Below, one piece after another: positions 43,222 through 53,582 of a DNA stretch of 64,000 nucleotides. The DNA is from Aplectana chamaeleonis (taxonomy: Eukaryota > Nematoda > Chromadorea > Rhabditida > Cosmocercidae). The stretch covers positions 124,001 to 188,000 of the forward strand of contig JAPDOI010001222.1 in NCBI GenBank assembly GCA_029168955.1, given 5' to 3'. Position 1 is the stretch's first letter. Each line of letters starts with the position of its first letter. A program made the position numbers and the translations under genes. The notes beneath the pieces were generated by a model. It worked only from the letters and a program-made list of their open reading frames with translations, was not told the origin of the DNA and made no database searches.

Positions 43222-44509
43222 TAAGGCAAATTTGTTCGTGATTTTAGGGTCTTGAGAGGGGCTGAATTTTTTCTTCAGTATTTTGAAAATCTGAAATTTT
43301 ATGGGGGGATGTAGTCCAATTTTCGAAATGAAAGATTTAGGCGAGAATAGGCTCGAATAATGAATGCAACTCGTCTAAAAACTTGTTTTGTGTGCTGAAA
43401 ATCTGAATACTGCCTAAAATATGTCCATTACATCGTTATGTGAAGATACTTTCCTTACATGTACTGTTACGGTGCTATACTATTGTTCTCTTTGATGTTT
43501 TTCGTGCTATTACAATATGTGAAACAACTACGTCCGAACCCCTCGTTTCACGGCCTGTTTTCTTCACAGAAAGGGCAACGCGACCGAAAACACCCCCCAT
43601 TTTCAAAGTTTTGGCCCGGAAGTTTTTAGCCCCTAAAAATCTAAATTTCGAAAACTTTCACGTCCCCGTGTTGTCCAGCTGGACAACGCCCGCCTGACCC
43701 TGGCAAACCTTCCTCAAGAATCCGAGGCCGACAAAGCTTGAGTGAGATCTGAGAACAAATTGGTGCAAGGTGCTCAATGCTAGAAGTACTGGTATCACTC
43801 GTACGGAATGAACCCGTACCGTTCAGGGGGCACGAACTTCTATGACACCTACAGCAGTATACTGGTTGAAATGTCATACCGCTCCGCCAATAGCCAGCCA
43901 ACGGGGTGAGTAAGTAGTTGATGAAGTCATATGTATTTTCGTCTTGATCGAACGCTTGCCGATTCGTTGTTCTTCCCTAGCTTTCCGGCTTGCTACGCTC
44001 ATTTCACCAGATAAAAGCGACAAGAAAGGCAAACTAGAAAAAAATCAAAGCGGTTGAATTTACCAGGAAAAAGAGAAGACATTGAAGAGATCTCAGTGTA
44101 TTTGATATTCATCATTACCTGTCTTTGTTTCCCTCATGCTGGCGTAGACTCTGTGCACGTATGATGTAACATAAAGCCTCTCCGAATGAGACTGTGCGCC
44201 TAAGGGGCTGGCGTGCTTGGCGAGCGGCCGCCGCAAAGGCACTTTTTCGAACGAGCCTTCCCACGTTTGCGAACAGCTGACTAGGATATTATTCATTAAT
44301 CGTCTAATTTTCCCGAAAATCGATTTACAATAACGAAAAACGCTTGCCGACAGCCGCTCGACAGGTACGCCGATCGCATAGGCGGACAATTTCGCTCAGA
44401 CGGGCCCTATGTGCACCGAGTTTGCGCTAACGCAGACGACACCAGCGACACTGGAACAAAAGCGCCAGTGCGAGTCAGCTAACTGACAATTGGCTGAGGA
44501 GTGCAGAGC
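43222..44509. other. No gene recognised
   Basis: It contains a short perfect palindrome (GTTGTCCAGCTGGACAAC, about 43671) and otherwise unassigned sequence. Confidence 0.4.
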
Positions 44510-44581
44510 GATGTCGGTAGTGTAATGGTAGCAGTCTCGCTCGCAAAGCGATGTGATGCGGGTTTGATTCCTGCCTGACAC
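44510..44581 (+). tRNA. tRNA-like sequence, probably a pseudogene or SINE head
   Basis: TAGTGTAATGG fits an A box and GGTTTGATTCC a B box (one change from GGTTCGATTCC). ATGTCGG and CTGACAC form six of seven acceptor pairs, and GCGGG/CCTGC the T stem. The anticodon loop TCGCAAA would show GCA (Cys), but position 33 is C instead of U and the anticodon stem has a C-U mismatch. It is therefore probably not a working tRNA. It lies 350 bp upstream of the RTE open frame. Confidence 0.45.
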
Positions 44582-44933
44582 CTAAGTTCTGTGTCCAATT
44601 CGGCTACCTTCTGATATCTTGTGATTATACTCCAAGCGATAAAAAGGCATTGAATATTCAAAAGTAAGTAAAGATAGTCCGAATGCGTTGATACCGCAAT
44701 GTAACGTATCCATACAAGTTGGGGGTGTGTATACAAGTCTGTTGGTACCTGCTCGTTGGTGCCCCTGCTTCTACTGAACCCAGCAGACGTTTGAGTGTAC
44801 ACAGGGAACGTTCGAGCGATATAGCGTGCACAACTATATCGCGAAAGTATCCCGCACATTGCATAAAGGTGTCGCCGTCCGGCACACTAAGGCCTCTGGT
44901 CCATAACACCTTAGGATCCGTACCTAGGGAGTC

Positions 44934-45776
44934 ATGGAGTCTTTGGCCACAAGCCACAATTTCGCCACCCTGAACTGTCGATCGCTGTCGAGTGATATCC
45001 AAAAACTGCGCTTATCCAGACTTTTAAGCTATTTCCATGCACCGTTTGCTGCTTTGCAGGAAACCCGCCTCAAGGATAGACCCGTCATCAGCGTCGGAGA
45101 GTACACCATCTACTGCGGCAACGCTGACGATAGGAGAGTGGGAGGCTGTGCAATAGCTGTAAGGAAGGATTTCAATGGTATGGTCAAGGAGTTCGGCTCA
45201 ACGTCGTGTCGGAATGCATTCGTACGACTGCGGGATCACAGAGGATTCAATCTGTGGATAGAGAGTGCTCATGCGCCCACTGAAACCGCCGAAGACAATT
45301 CGAAGGATGCGTTTTATGAGGAACTCAATACGTTGCTGGCCAGGATACCTTGTCAACATGCTGTTGTCGTGGGGATTGACGCAAATGCGAAGATGGGACT
45401 TGATCAGGAATCCGAAGTACTCGGTAAATGGTTCTACCCAGTGGAGCAAACATCGGACAATGGCTACCGCCTTGTCGACTTTTGTGAACGCAGTGGTCTG
45501 ATTATTGCATCGACATTCAAGAGGAATCATCGCCGCCATCAGCTTACGTGGCAGGGACCAACCCGGCTATGTCCAGAAGAGCAGCGGAAGCGGAAGATGA
45601 CAACTTTGAAACTACAGCTTGACTATGTCCTGACGAGGAATATTCCAGTATCGGACATTCGAAGATCTAGAGCTGTGTGGGATGTCGCATTCGATTCGGA
45701 TCACCGTCCTGTTCTGTTGAACTTCACTGCGAGGATTCATAAGAGGAAGCGAGGCTCAGCCTCTCCAGAGGATTGA
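44934..45776 (+). CDS. RTE endonuclease domain
   Basis: The 280-codon frame begins at ATG 44934 and shows the exonuclease-III-like endonuclease motifs in order: FATLNCRSLSS (about residue 10), AALQETRLKD with the metal-binding Glu (about 40), GGCAIAVRKDF, VVVGIDANAKMG with the catalytic Asp/Asn (about 145), YRLVDFCERSGL, LTWQGP, LQLDYVLTR, and the final FDSDHRPVLLNF (SDH box). All catalytic residues of the family are present. The enzyme nicks the target to start reverse transcription. A TGA plus frameshift at 45774 separates it from the downstream RT, which should be in the same protein. Confidence 0.9.
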   Translation: MESLATSHNFATLNCRSLSSDIQKLRLSRLLSYFHAPFAALQETRLKDRPVISVGEYTIYCGNADDRRVGGCAIAVRKDFNGMVKEFGSTSCRNAFVRLRDHRGFNLWIESAHAPTETAEDNSKDAFYEELNTLLARIPCQHAVVVGIDANAKMGLDQESEVLGKWFYPVEQTSDNGYRLVDFCERSGLIIASTFKRNHRRHQLTWQGPTRLCPEEQRKRKMTTLKLQLDYVLTRNIPVSDIRRSRAVWDVAFDSDHRPVLLNFTARIHKRKRGSASPED

Positions 45777-45777
45777 C

Positions 45778-47953
45778 ATGACAAGTCTCAGAGATGAAGA
45801 GTGCAGAAGGAATTTCCGACAACGCGTTTCTATTCACATCGGAGTACGGACTAAGAAGAAACTTTGCGACGCGGATTCTTTTGTCAAATGCATCCAGGAC
45901 GCTTCGAAAGAGGCACTCCGGTTGTACAGCCTAAGAAGAAGTTCGCCTACGTCTCAGAAGAAACAACATCTACCTACAACAGAGTATGTGCTCTCCGAAC
46001 TGCAGGAAACTTCGTGGAGGAGAAGCGTCTGAGGAGGAAGTTGCGTCGGCAGCTTCAAAGTGACCGCGAACGAGAGTGGACGTGTAGAGCTAAGGAGTTC
46101 GAGAAGGCTTGGGAGGAGAAGAATCCGAGGAAAGCCTACACGTTGCTGCGACAGTATAGCGGGAAGATGAAGAGATGTTCTCCTGTCTTGAACACTACCA
46201 ATGGAGTTGCAGTTGGTGATGCGACGCTGCCAATATGGAAGGATTACTTCAGTTCACTACTGAATCGTCCAGCGCCATCAGTACCTGAGCTCCCGCATGT
46301 TCAGAGAGCACATTACGATGTCAGTGAGGAACCGCCGACTGAGTCTGAAGTTTTGGATTGTGTCCGGAAAATGAAGAATGGAAAGGCAGGTGGAGATGAC
46401 AACATCACTGCTGAAATGCTGAAAGCTCTTCCTCCGTCTGGGATTCGTGAAATGACCAACACCATCCGTGCCATATGGATGAGCGAAAGGATACCCGATT
46501 CGTGGAGACATGCGATCATCGTACCTCTTCACAAGAAGCTATCCGTCACGGATCCTAAGAACTACAGAGGAATCTCTCTACTTCGTGTCATGTACAAGGT
46601 TTAGAACGTATCATTCTCGAGCGACTTATCAAACATCGTGAAGGAACGACCAGAGATGAGCAAGCCGGTTTTCGACCTGGAAGATCGACCATCGACCAAG
46701 TGTTCGTCGTGAGAAGAGTAATTGAATCGTGGCAGCGGTTTTCGAAGCCATTACAGCTTGCTTTTTGGACTTTGAAGCCGCGTTCGACTCTCCTCATCGT
46801 GATCGATTGCTCAATGCTCTGCGAGCAGATGGAGTCCCGGAAAAGTATGTTCGGTTAATCGAGGACATGAACAAAGGAACAACAGCAGCAGTTCGTACAC
46901 CTGTCGGATTTACGTCAGCTTTCGAGGTGAAAACAGGAGTAAGGCAAGGAGCCGTTGCAGGACCTTTTTCTTTCAACTTCGCCGTTGATGACATCATGCG
47001 TAGAGTTGCAGAACAGTTTCCTGCGGATGTGATTCTAACACCATCAGGACGCTCCCTTGTCGACCTGGAGTACGCCGACGACATTGTGTTATTCGCTGAA
47101 AACAACGCAAAACTGCAAAGGATTGTGAACCTCGTTTCGAAGTATGCCGCAGCCTATGGACTTCGTCTTCGTCCCGACAAATGCAAGCAGATGTGGGTCT
47201 CTCAGAGGCCTTCAACTGGAGTTTGTGTGGACGGACAACGTATCGAACTGGTGGACGATTTCTGTTATTTGGGCTGTTTGCTGAAGAACGATGGTAGTTA
47301 TACAGCGGATATTCGACAACGATGTGCGAAAGCTACGTCTGCATTCAATTCTCTAACCAAGTGTTTGTGGTCTACCACCATCGCGAAGGAAGTCAAGTTG
47401 CGCGTCTACCTATCCGCTATTCGCCCTATCATGATGTACGGATCGGAGACGTGGGCAGCACCGAAAACGCAGATGGAAAGGTTGGATTGCACGGAGAGGA
47501 AGCTTTTAGGCGTTTGCTTGGATATTTCTGGCCGCGTGTATGCCATAACGAAGACCTTTACAAGGAAATCGACGCAGTACATCAACGCTTGACACGAGGG
47601 AGGTGCCAGCATCTCCTAACGCCATCTCAAGCAGCAATGGAAAGTCGACTTCGACTGCTCGGGCATATACTAAGAAGAACGCCGGATCGTCTCGTACAAC
47701 ACGCTTTAAAAATGCTTCCAAATCCTGTCTGGAAACGGCCACCTGGGCGTAGGCGAAAGTTCTGGACGGATGTGGTTAAAGAGGATTTAAAGTCACTCGG
47801 CATCGAAAGACAGTTCAGGCGCGATGTTTTCGTTTCGCAGGAAAATGGAATAGTGACAGCTGGATGGAATGTGTTCAAATTGTGGCTGAAGACCGTGAAA
47901 AATGGACACGGCTGACTACTAGGACGGCACACCTCGGTGAAGATGCGGAATGA
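45778..47953 (+). pseudogene. RTE reverse transcriptase and C-terminal domain, frameshifted
   Basis: Pieces in different frames: 45778-45920 linker; 45920-46604 with KAYTLLRQYSGKMKRCSPVL, MKNGKAGGDDNITAEMLKAL, SWRHAIIVPLHKK and NYRGISLLRVMYK; 46605-46760 with DEQAGFRPGRSTIDQVF; 46761-47505 with FLDFEAAFDSPHRDRL, TGVRQGAVAGPFSFNF, LEYADDIVLFAE (the catalytic YADD), LRPDKCKQMW, YLGCLLKNDGSY and RPIMMYGSETW; 47505-47830 with RLLGYFWPRV and RLRLLGHILRR; and a final piece WNSDSW..RTAHLGEDAE to TGA at about 47951. Each break looks like a single-base loss (for example in GCTTTTTGGAC). Catalytic motifs are all intact. Confidence 0.88.
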
Positions 47954-48263
47954 CCGCGTCAGGCGAAAGCCAACCGATTAAGTCAAGTAAGTCAAACGTA
48001 TCCATAATGGTATACAGTGCGTTCAGAAATGATAGGCTCACTCTTGGAAATCAAGGTTTTCAAAACGCTTAACAGTTTGGCGATCCATACGGTTCACTAC
48101 TGAATTCAGCAGTGCAAAAAACCTGTGCTTACCCAATCCTATGAATACTCCACGATTTTGAACAATTTTAAGGTAAATTTTCGGTTTATCAGCATTCAAA
48201 AATGATAGGCTCACCCTGCGAAAACAAAAATTTATTGAACAAAACGTGAACAAACAATAAAAT

Positions 48264-49831
48264 CTAGCATGATATAGGTCCACCACCGTTAGCAATGACC
48301 TCAAAAATTCTCTTATTGTTAAGCATAGAAAGGATCAAATTTAATATGACATTCTCATCAAGGTTGGTCCAGGCTTCGAGTACAGCAGCTTTAAGCTCAT
48401 TTAAAGTGCCATACTGCTTGTTGTTCGCATAAACCTGGCACACAGTTGTGCCCCAGATATTCTCTATGGGTTGCAATTAGGGCTGCACGCAGGTCATTCT
48501 ATCACACGAAACCGCTGCTGCTCCAACATCGTTTTCCAGAAAAGAACGGCAGTAGATGTGTCCTCCGAGTTTCCTGGTAATCCTTCGAGTTCATCCGACA
48601 GGAAGTGAAGGCCATCTCCAAAACACCTTCGCTGCAAAATGCTCCTCAACACATCAGCGAGCCGCCACCAAAATTCCTCCTGCTCAAGATCAACGGATCC
48701 TTGCGGTGATCCCTCCAGTAGTACCGAGCTCAATCAGGACCACGGACCATCAAGATTAATTTTTTCTCATTGGAGAAAATAACCTGAGCAATTTCAAGCT
48801 CACTCCTCAAGTTTTCTCGACTTATGGGAGATCGCCTTACCCTTGTCCAGTCGGTTGCCATGTTCTTTCCTGCAAATTTAAGTCGAGCTTCTTCGTGGTT
48901 GGCGGAAAATGACGAGGCCTTCTTCATAACTTGGCGGACGTTGTATTCATTGCCGTTTGATGTGTTCCAGACAGTTGTTTTCGAAGCATCAAGCGATAAT
49001 TCAGACCTGACGTGATTCACCGATAGCGTGCTGTTGAAACATAGGCGACGATCCTTCGTGCATCCTGACTGGTGACCTTCTTAAAGGCAGCGTCCGCGCT
49101 GAAAACCACATCTGGGTTTTTCTTCTCAATCCAAGGTTTGAACCAAGTGGAGATAGTTGCCGAAGCTTGAGACCTCAATGTAGCGTAAAAATAATGCTAT
49201 AGGCTCTTGAAAACTGCTCCGTGGTCTGAAAAGGCGTTTCCCCGGTCGATCATCTAACACGAGGAACAGAAGCGCCACGACGGGCTCCGGCAGGCAACTT
49301 CAATCCAAAATTCTATTTTCTCTTATTCGAAGGATCCTTGAATTTGGACGGGGGTATTTAAAGGTTCTTATTTTTAAGACCTTTTGACAGCTGGAAAGAC
49401 GAAAAGAATTGTGGAACTTAAAAAGTTAATGAGGATAAACCAAATCAGCCGTCCAAATTTTCAAAATTTGTGCATTGCACAAGACACACCGGACAGACGT
49501 GAAAAAAGGGAGCTGAATGCTCAAGGATTTCCGAACGAGTTTTTCTCAGGAATTTGAGTGTTTTGAGTGGTCCATTTGCGATATATCACAACCCGGCAGG
49601 CCTACATGAGCGAAATTGTGAAAAAATGAACACGGTTTTTGCGCGTACGCTGCCTTTAAGGTGTCCAGTAGACTTCGCCCTTTCACTAGAAGCCGGATCT
49701 CTCAGAAACTGCCCAACACACTGTTGCGAATGTCCGATTTGGGCCGCTATTCTTCGCTGACTCAGTCCAACTTATGCAAAGGCACTAATCTGGGCTTGTT
49801 CAGAAGTAGTAAGGGCAGTACCACGTCTCAT
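48264..49831 (-). pseudogene. Tc3-like transposase, broken
   Basis: Minus strand from ATG 49831: MRRGTALTTSEQAQISAFA, RRIAAQIGHSQQCVGQFL (paired helix-turn-helix), then the MITE, then KVTSQDARRIVAYVS and SLDASKTTVWNTSNG. The first catalytic Asp block reads VIFSNEKKLIL: Asn stands where the family has Asp (FSDEKK). FGGGSLM and RMNSKDY follow. The block with the second catalytic Asp (QQDNAP type) is missing by deletion. The third block, NPIENIWG with the catalytic Glu, survives and the frame ends at 48264. Stops and frameshifts near 49780, 49020 and 48510 add to this. It cannot make an active enzyme. Confidence 0.85.
49084..49656. mobile_element. AAGGCAG-type MITE (M7) inside the transposase gene
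   Basis: Ends AAGGCAGCGTCCGCGCTG and ..GCGCGTACGCTGCCTT, flanked by TA on both sides. Removing the insert rejoins the transposase (GHLKKVTSQ), which proves insertion. 573 bp, no coding capacity. Confidence 0.88.
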
Positions 49832-50114
49832 ACTAGCAACAACGATGTAAGATGTACCCACGTCAATGATATGTAATGGACTTGTACCGGGAAATTTTTC
49901 GAAGTAAGAAAATTTTTACAGGATGAGCCTAACATTTCTGAACGGTGAAAATCCGAAAATTTATCTTAACATTGTTCAAAATCGTGGAGTGTTCATAAGA
50001 TTGAGTATGATCAAGTTTTTTGCACTGCTGAATTCAATAGTGGATCGTCAAACTGTGAAGCGTTTTGAAAACCTTAGTTTTCAAGGGTGAGCTTATCATT
50101 TCTGAACGCACTGC

Positions 50115-50328
50115 AGTCCCATAAAAACATATGATCCGAAAATACGTTTTCTTGGTCGATTATCCAACATGAAGAACTGAAGCGGCACGACAGTCGTAAA
50201 CAAACCATAACTGAAAACTATTCGTCCCGGAGGTTCTTCAATTCAATTACAAGCAATAGGAGCTTATTACTCTTTGAGAAGTTTTCATAAAATAAAGACC
50301 AAAAGAATCAATTTATCTACTAGATTCA
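50115..50328. repeat. Diverged fragment similar to the inside of M7
   Basis: Shares with 49225-49400 the order TCGATNATC(T/C)AACA, GAAGCG(C/G)CACGACxG and GAAGAACAG-like parts. It is probably the remains of a related MITE next to the Tc3-like element. Confidence 0.45.
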
Positions 50329-50715
50329 AAGGCAGCGTTCACGCTAAAAAGTCGCCAGTTTCTGGCAAGAACGTACGCTTTGGGTTTCCCTGAGAAGAGT
50401 AAAAACGGCAGCACGTCAAAAAACGGTCAGGAAGTTGGTGAAAATGTCGTGAACTAGCCGATTCATTGAATCACTCCGCCCACGTTCTACATATAACAGT
50501 TGACCTGCGTTCGTTTCACCAAAGGAACAGTTGCCGAATTTTAAATATTTTCTAACCGCGAATGATTCTAACACTCACGCGTGTGCACTGGTCCATCTTC
50601 TTTTGAAAGGGTGTTTAAGAGAAAAAGCAGAAAACATTACTTACCTTGGAATTTCGAAGCTCAAAACAATTTCCGACGTTAGGTTTGACGCTTTGTTCGC
50701 AACGTACGCTGCCTT
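50329..50715. mobile_element. AAGGCAG-type MITE (M8)
   Basis: Ends AAGGCAGCGTTCACGCTAAA and ..GCAACGTACGCTGCCTT, flanked by CA on both sides (50327-50328 and 50716-50717). 387 bp. Confidence 0.75.
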
Positions 50716-51095
50716 CAGGTCACTGTCGGACTTGGTCGAAAAACCAGCTGAGTCCGACTGAGTCCAGGGCAGAAAAACCTACCTCGGATGCATTGGTCCT
50801 GCCCGTGTGCGGTCAACACCCGCATCGACCGGGTGGATTGCGGAAGGAATGAGACGGTCGCAGTTGGACTCAGTGGGTTGACTTTTCTGCACCCCTCTGT
50901 CACTACTTCGATGCGCCACCTCTGAGGGCGGCCTCAATTTTGAGAAAACTGTTGTCGAGGTTCCCTCGTATCTGACTGTAGTCAATTAAGTGAGAGGAAA
51001 AGATTGCATGCTGATTTATCCTTGAAACAAAGACTCATTTCGAAGTAAGGTATCACACCCAGAAACTTTTACTCCAATTGTCAGAAGAATACACT

Positions 51096-52051
51096 TCATA
51101 GATCGTAGCTAGGATCCTCAGAATAGCTGCAGTCTGGATTATCAGGATCGCATTCACCTGGACCGTCATATTTATTTACGACGGCAAGAAAGAATTAGTT
51201 GTGTTGTCAGAAGAACATACCACTTGGTTCTTCGTCAGGGTTCTCTTTGTCAGGGTCCTCGAGATCGCTGCAGTCTGGATTATGAGGATCGCATTCACCT
51301 GGACGGTTATAGTTGTTCACCACGACAAAGAAGGATTAGTTCTGTCGTCAGAAGGACATACCATTTCGGCCGTTGTCAGGGTCCTGGAGATCGGTGCAGT
51401 CTGGATTATCAGGATCGCATTCACCTGGACCGTCATATTTACTACGACAAAGAAGGATTAGTTCTTTCGTCAGAAGAACATACCATTTTGGCCGTTGTCA
51501 GGGTCCTGGAGATCGGTGCAGTCTGGATTATCAGGATCGCATTCACCTGGACCGTCATATTTACTACGACAAAGAAGGATTAGTTCTTTCGTCAGAAGAA
51601 CATACCATTTTGGCCGTTGTCAGGGTCCTGGAGATCGGTGCAGTCTGGATTATCAGGATCGCATTCACCTGGACCGTCATAGTTATTTACTACGACAAAG
51701 AAGGATTAGTTCTTTCGTCAGAAGAACATACCATTTTGGCCGTTGTCAGGGTCCTGGAGATCGGTGCAGTCTGGATTATCAGGATCGCATTCACCTGTAC
51801 CTTCATATTTACTACGACAAAGAAGGATTAGTTCTTTCGTCAGAAGAACATACCATTTTGGCCGTTGTCAGGGTCCTGGAGATCGGTGCAGTCTGGATTA
51901 TCAGGATCGCATTCACCTGGACCGTCATAGTTATTTACTACGACAAAGAAGGATTAGTTCTTTCGTCAGAAGAACATACCATTTTGGCCGTTGTCAGGGT
52001 CCTGGAGATCGCTGCAGTCTGGATTATCAGGATCGCATACTGCGTCGCCCT
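51096..52051 (-). repeat. Tandem exon-intron repeat, 122-126-bp period
   Basis: Seven full units and two diverged end units. Each holds one exon (63 bases in five units, 72 and 78 in others) and one intron of about 60 bases. Introns are nearly as alike as exons (GTATGTTCTTCTGACGAAAG.. to ..GACGGTCCAG), so the units were copied whole and recently. The last unit (51096-51157) has a changed end with the stop codon. Confidence 0.9.
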
Positions 52052-52513
52052 CTGAACAGACATAGTTACTTATCACGACCAGAAAAGATTACATCGGCTG
52101 TTAGAAAGATATCCCACTGTAGTCAGGATCGTCAGAATCTTTGCAGTCTGGATTATCAGGATCGCATGCATCTTCCTCTGCTTCATCGTTACTCATTGAG
52201 CAAACACCTAAGAAATAATATACAATTATTCAGAGAGTAGCATGGAAACATGGGTAATGGAGGTTTGACCTGTTTTGTCGCAAATCCAGTCAAGATACTG
52301 CCGCACGTCTGTGTACGTTGCTTCGTTCCTGATAGAGGGATGCCCTAAATTTTCAATATCTCTTAGTTACTGTTCCCCTTTGTTGTTATCCCACACATTT
52401 CCAAAGCTGAGACCCAAACCTCTGCCTCGACAGCTAAAGCCTTTGTATAGAACCCCTACAAGCGTGAATTTGCTGTTTTCGTTGGTCTGAAATAGCGGTC
52501 CATTGCTGTCGAC
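51096..52513 (-). CDS. Trypsin-like serine protease, C-terminal exons with nine CDPDNPDC modules
   Basis: Minus-strand exons: 52513-52420, 52344-52270, 52207-52118, 52051-51980, 51916-51854, 51794-51732, 51668-51606, 51546-51484, 51424-51362, 51298-51221, 51157-51096 (stop TGA 51098-51096). Introns are 59-75 bases with GT..AG borders (GTATGTTC, GTTTGGG, GTAAGA-like donors; TTTTAG/CCAG acceptors). The first exon starts VDSNGPLFQ, the S1-family GDSGGP loop with the active-site Ser kept but the next Gly changed to Asn. FTLVGVLYKGFSC and YTDVRQYLDWIC then match the trypsin C-terminus. Next come nine modules, each with CDPDNPDC (one CDPHNPDC) and a tail such as TDLQDPDNGQN. All exons but the first and last are multiples of three and all internal introns are phase 1. 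The total of 786 bases is in frame. Exons carrying His57 and Asp102 were not found upstream, so the gene may be incomplete here. Secretion is inferred from the family. Confidence 0.8.
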
Positions 52514-53230
52514 CTAAAAAAGGTTTCAAAATTATTTTTACTCAATAAATCAAATCGATCAAAAAGATCTTGAATACAGGAGTCTCACAAAAGTAGAAAT
52601 GTTTCCCATTTTTCCTTTTCAATGAGGTTGAAGAAAATGCCAAAATAGGCTTACATAGAGAGGGAGAGGATTTCGGAGAGATCCTTTCCAGTACCCAAAT
52701 CTTACGCAGCGGTGAAATCGCTGTTCTGGGTAAACCAGAATAGTTGAAAATGTTTGCCGCTCCATGGTAGTAAATTCAAAATTCCTCCACTTCTATCGTA
52801 GTGAGCTGAAGGTAGTCTCTCGTACTCCAGCGACGGACCCTAGCGTAGCATATCTGTAGCAGTTCGGCCGATCGAAGTCCTTATAACATCAAATGCGGTG
52901 TTGCGGAAAGGTGCTTCCTCAGATACTCCCCGTTATCCACAGAACGTCGTCCGTTCACAACGGTTCATCACTGGAGAGACCTCGTACTTGACATGTGTAA
53001 TACAGGGCCCTCCTGAGCTGCACTGAGCCCTTAAGTGGGGCAAGAATGTTAGGGATGCTTCCAGGATGTGATCGCGTAATCCGGGATGGAACTCATCCTC
53101 GTGCGATTTGTGCAGAAACAGCGTTTCCGCGAGTAGGCTGTCGACGACACCATGCAAAAGGGCGACGGACAGTTTCCCTTATTGCCCGTTAATGCTACTC
53201 ACACAGGTTGCTAGGAACGAGTGAAAGAAA
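52514..53230 (-). other. Possible upstream part of the protease gene, unresolved
   Basis: The acceptor CCTTTTTTAG at 52514 shows that an exon lies upstream. A GTAAGA-type donor at about 52713 would allow an exon ending FHRC, giving C-V-D-S-N-G-P in phase 0. An open stretch at 52933-53157 (MHGVVDSLLAETLFLHK..) is also on this strand. I see neither a TAAHC nor a D-I-A-L motif, so no model is given. Confidence 0.3.
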
Positions 53231-53582
53231 CGTTGTGAAAATATTGAGTTGTTCGCGATGGTCCAAGTTTTTACACAACACTATGGCCTTGCCATAATGG
53301 ATAGATTAATCAGTAGACTTGAAATGACTAAACTTAAGGACTCCGCCTGATGTGGTCAATCCGCACCTTTGCTGAGTTGTGTCGTGCTAGTAGTCAGCCA
53401 GACCCATTTGTCACCACTCCACGCCTTGCGAAGTGAAACACCGACAACCGTTCTAATTTATCGGGTACGTCCAAGCGGCCGTTTTCTAGACAGGACTCGG
53501 AAGCATTCTTGCAGTGTGTTGATAAAGAGGATCTAGAGGTCTTTTGATATATGAATAGATCGTTAGAGTCAACTCCCCATTT

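Larger units (their letters stand above)
44934..47996 (+). mobile_element. RTE-type LINE, nearly full length
   Basis: An apurinic-type endonuclease (44934-45776) is followed by a reverse transcriptase and C-terminal domain (to the stop at about 47953) and a short 3' tail ending AAGTCAAGTAAGTCAA. RTE elements characteristically combine one long ORF with such a short simple-repeat 3' end. The 5' boundary was not found. About six single-base frameshifts prevent one continuous protein. Confidence 0.9.
48015..50113 (-). mobile_element. Tc3-like Tc1/mariner transposon with 200-bp IR/DR ends, MITE inside
   Basis: The left end (48015-48225) and right end (49905-50113) are inverted repeats of about 200 bp. 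Both start CAGTGCGTTCAGAAATGATA, and both hold a second, inner copy of the TTCA(G/A)AAATG(A/T)TAGGCTCA box about 180 bp inwards. Two binding boxes per end is the IR/DR arrangement of Tc3-type elements. A TA precedes the left end; the right side has CA. Without the inserted MITE (49084-49656) the element is about 1.5 kb. It lies directly behind the RTE 3' end. Confidence 0.88.

Noticed and set aside
43671..43688. Operator-like palindrome GTTGTCCAGCTGGACAAC
   Set aside because: An isolated 18-bp palindrome is expected by chance in a repeat-rich window, and no gene lies beside it.
50750..50960. Third copy of the TAA-flanked MITE (contains ATCGACCGGGTGG)
   Set aside because: Only a short motif matches. 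The GGCCCCGGTCA ends and TAA duplication are absent.
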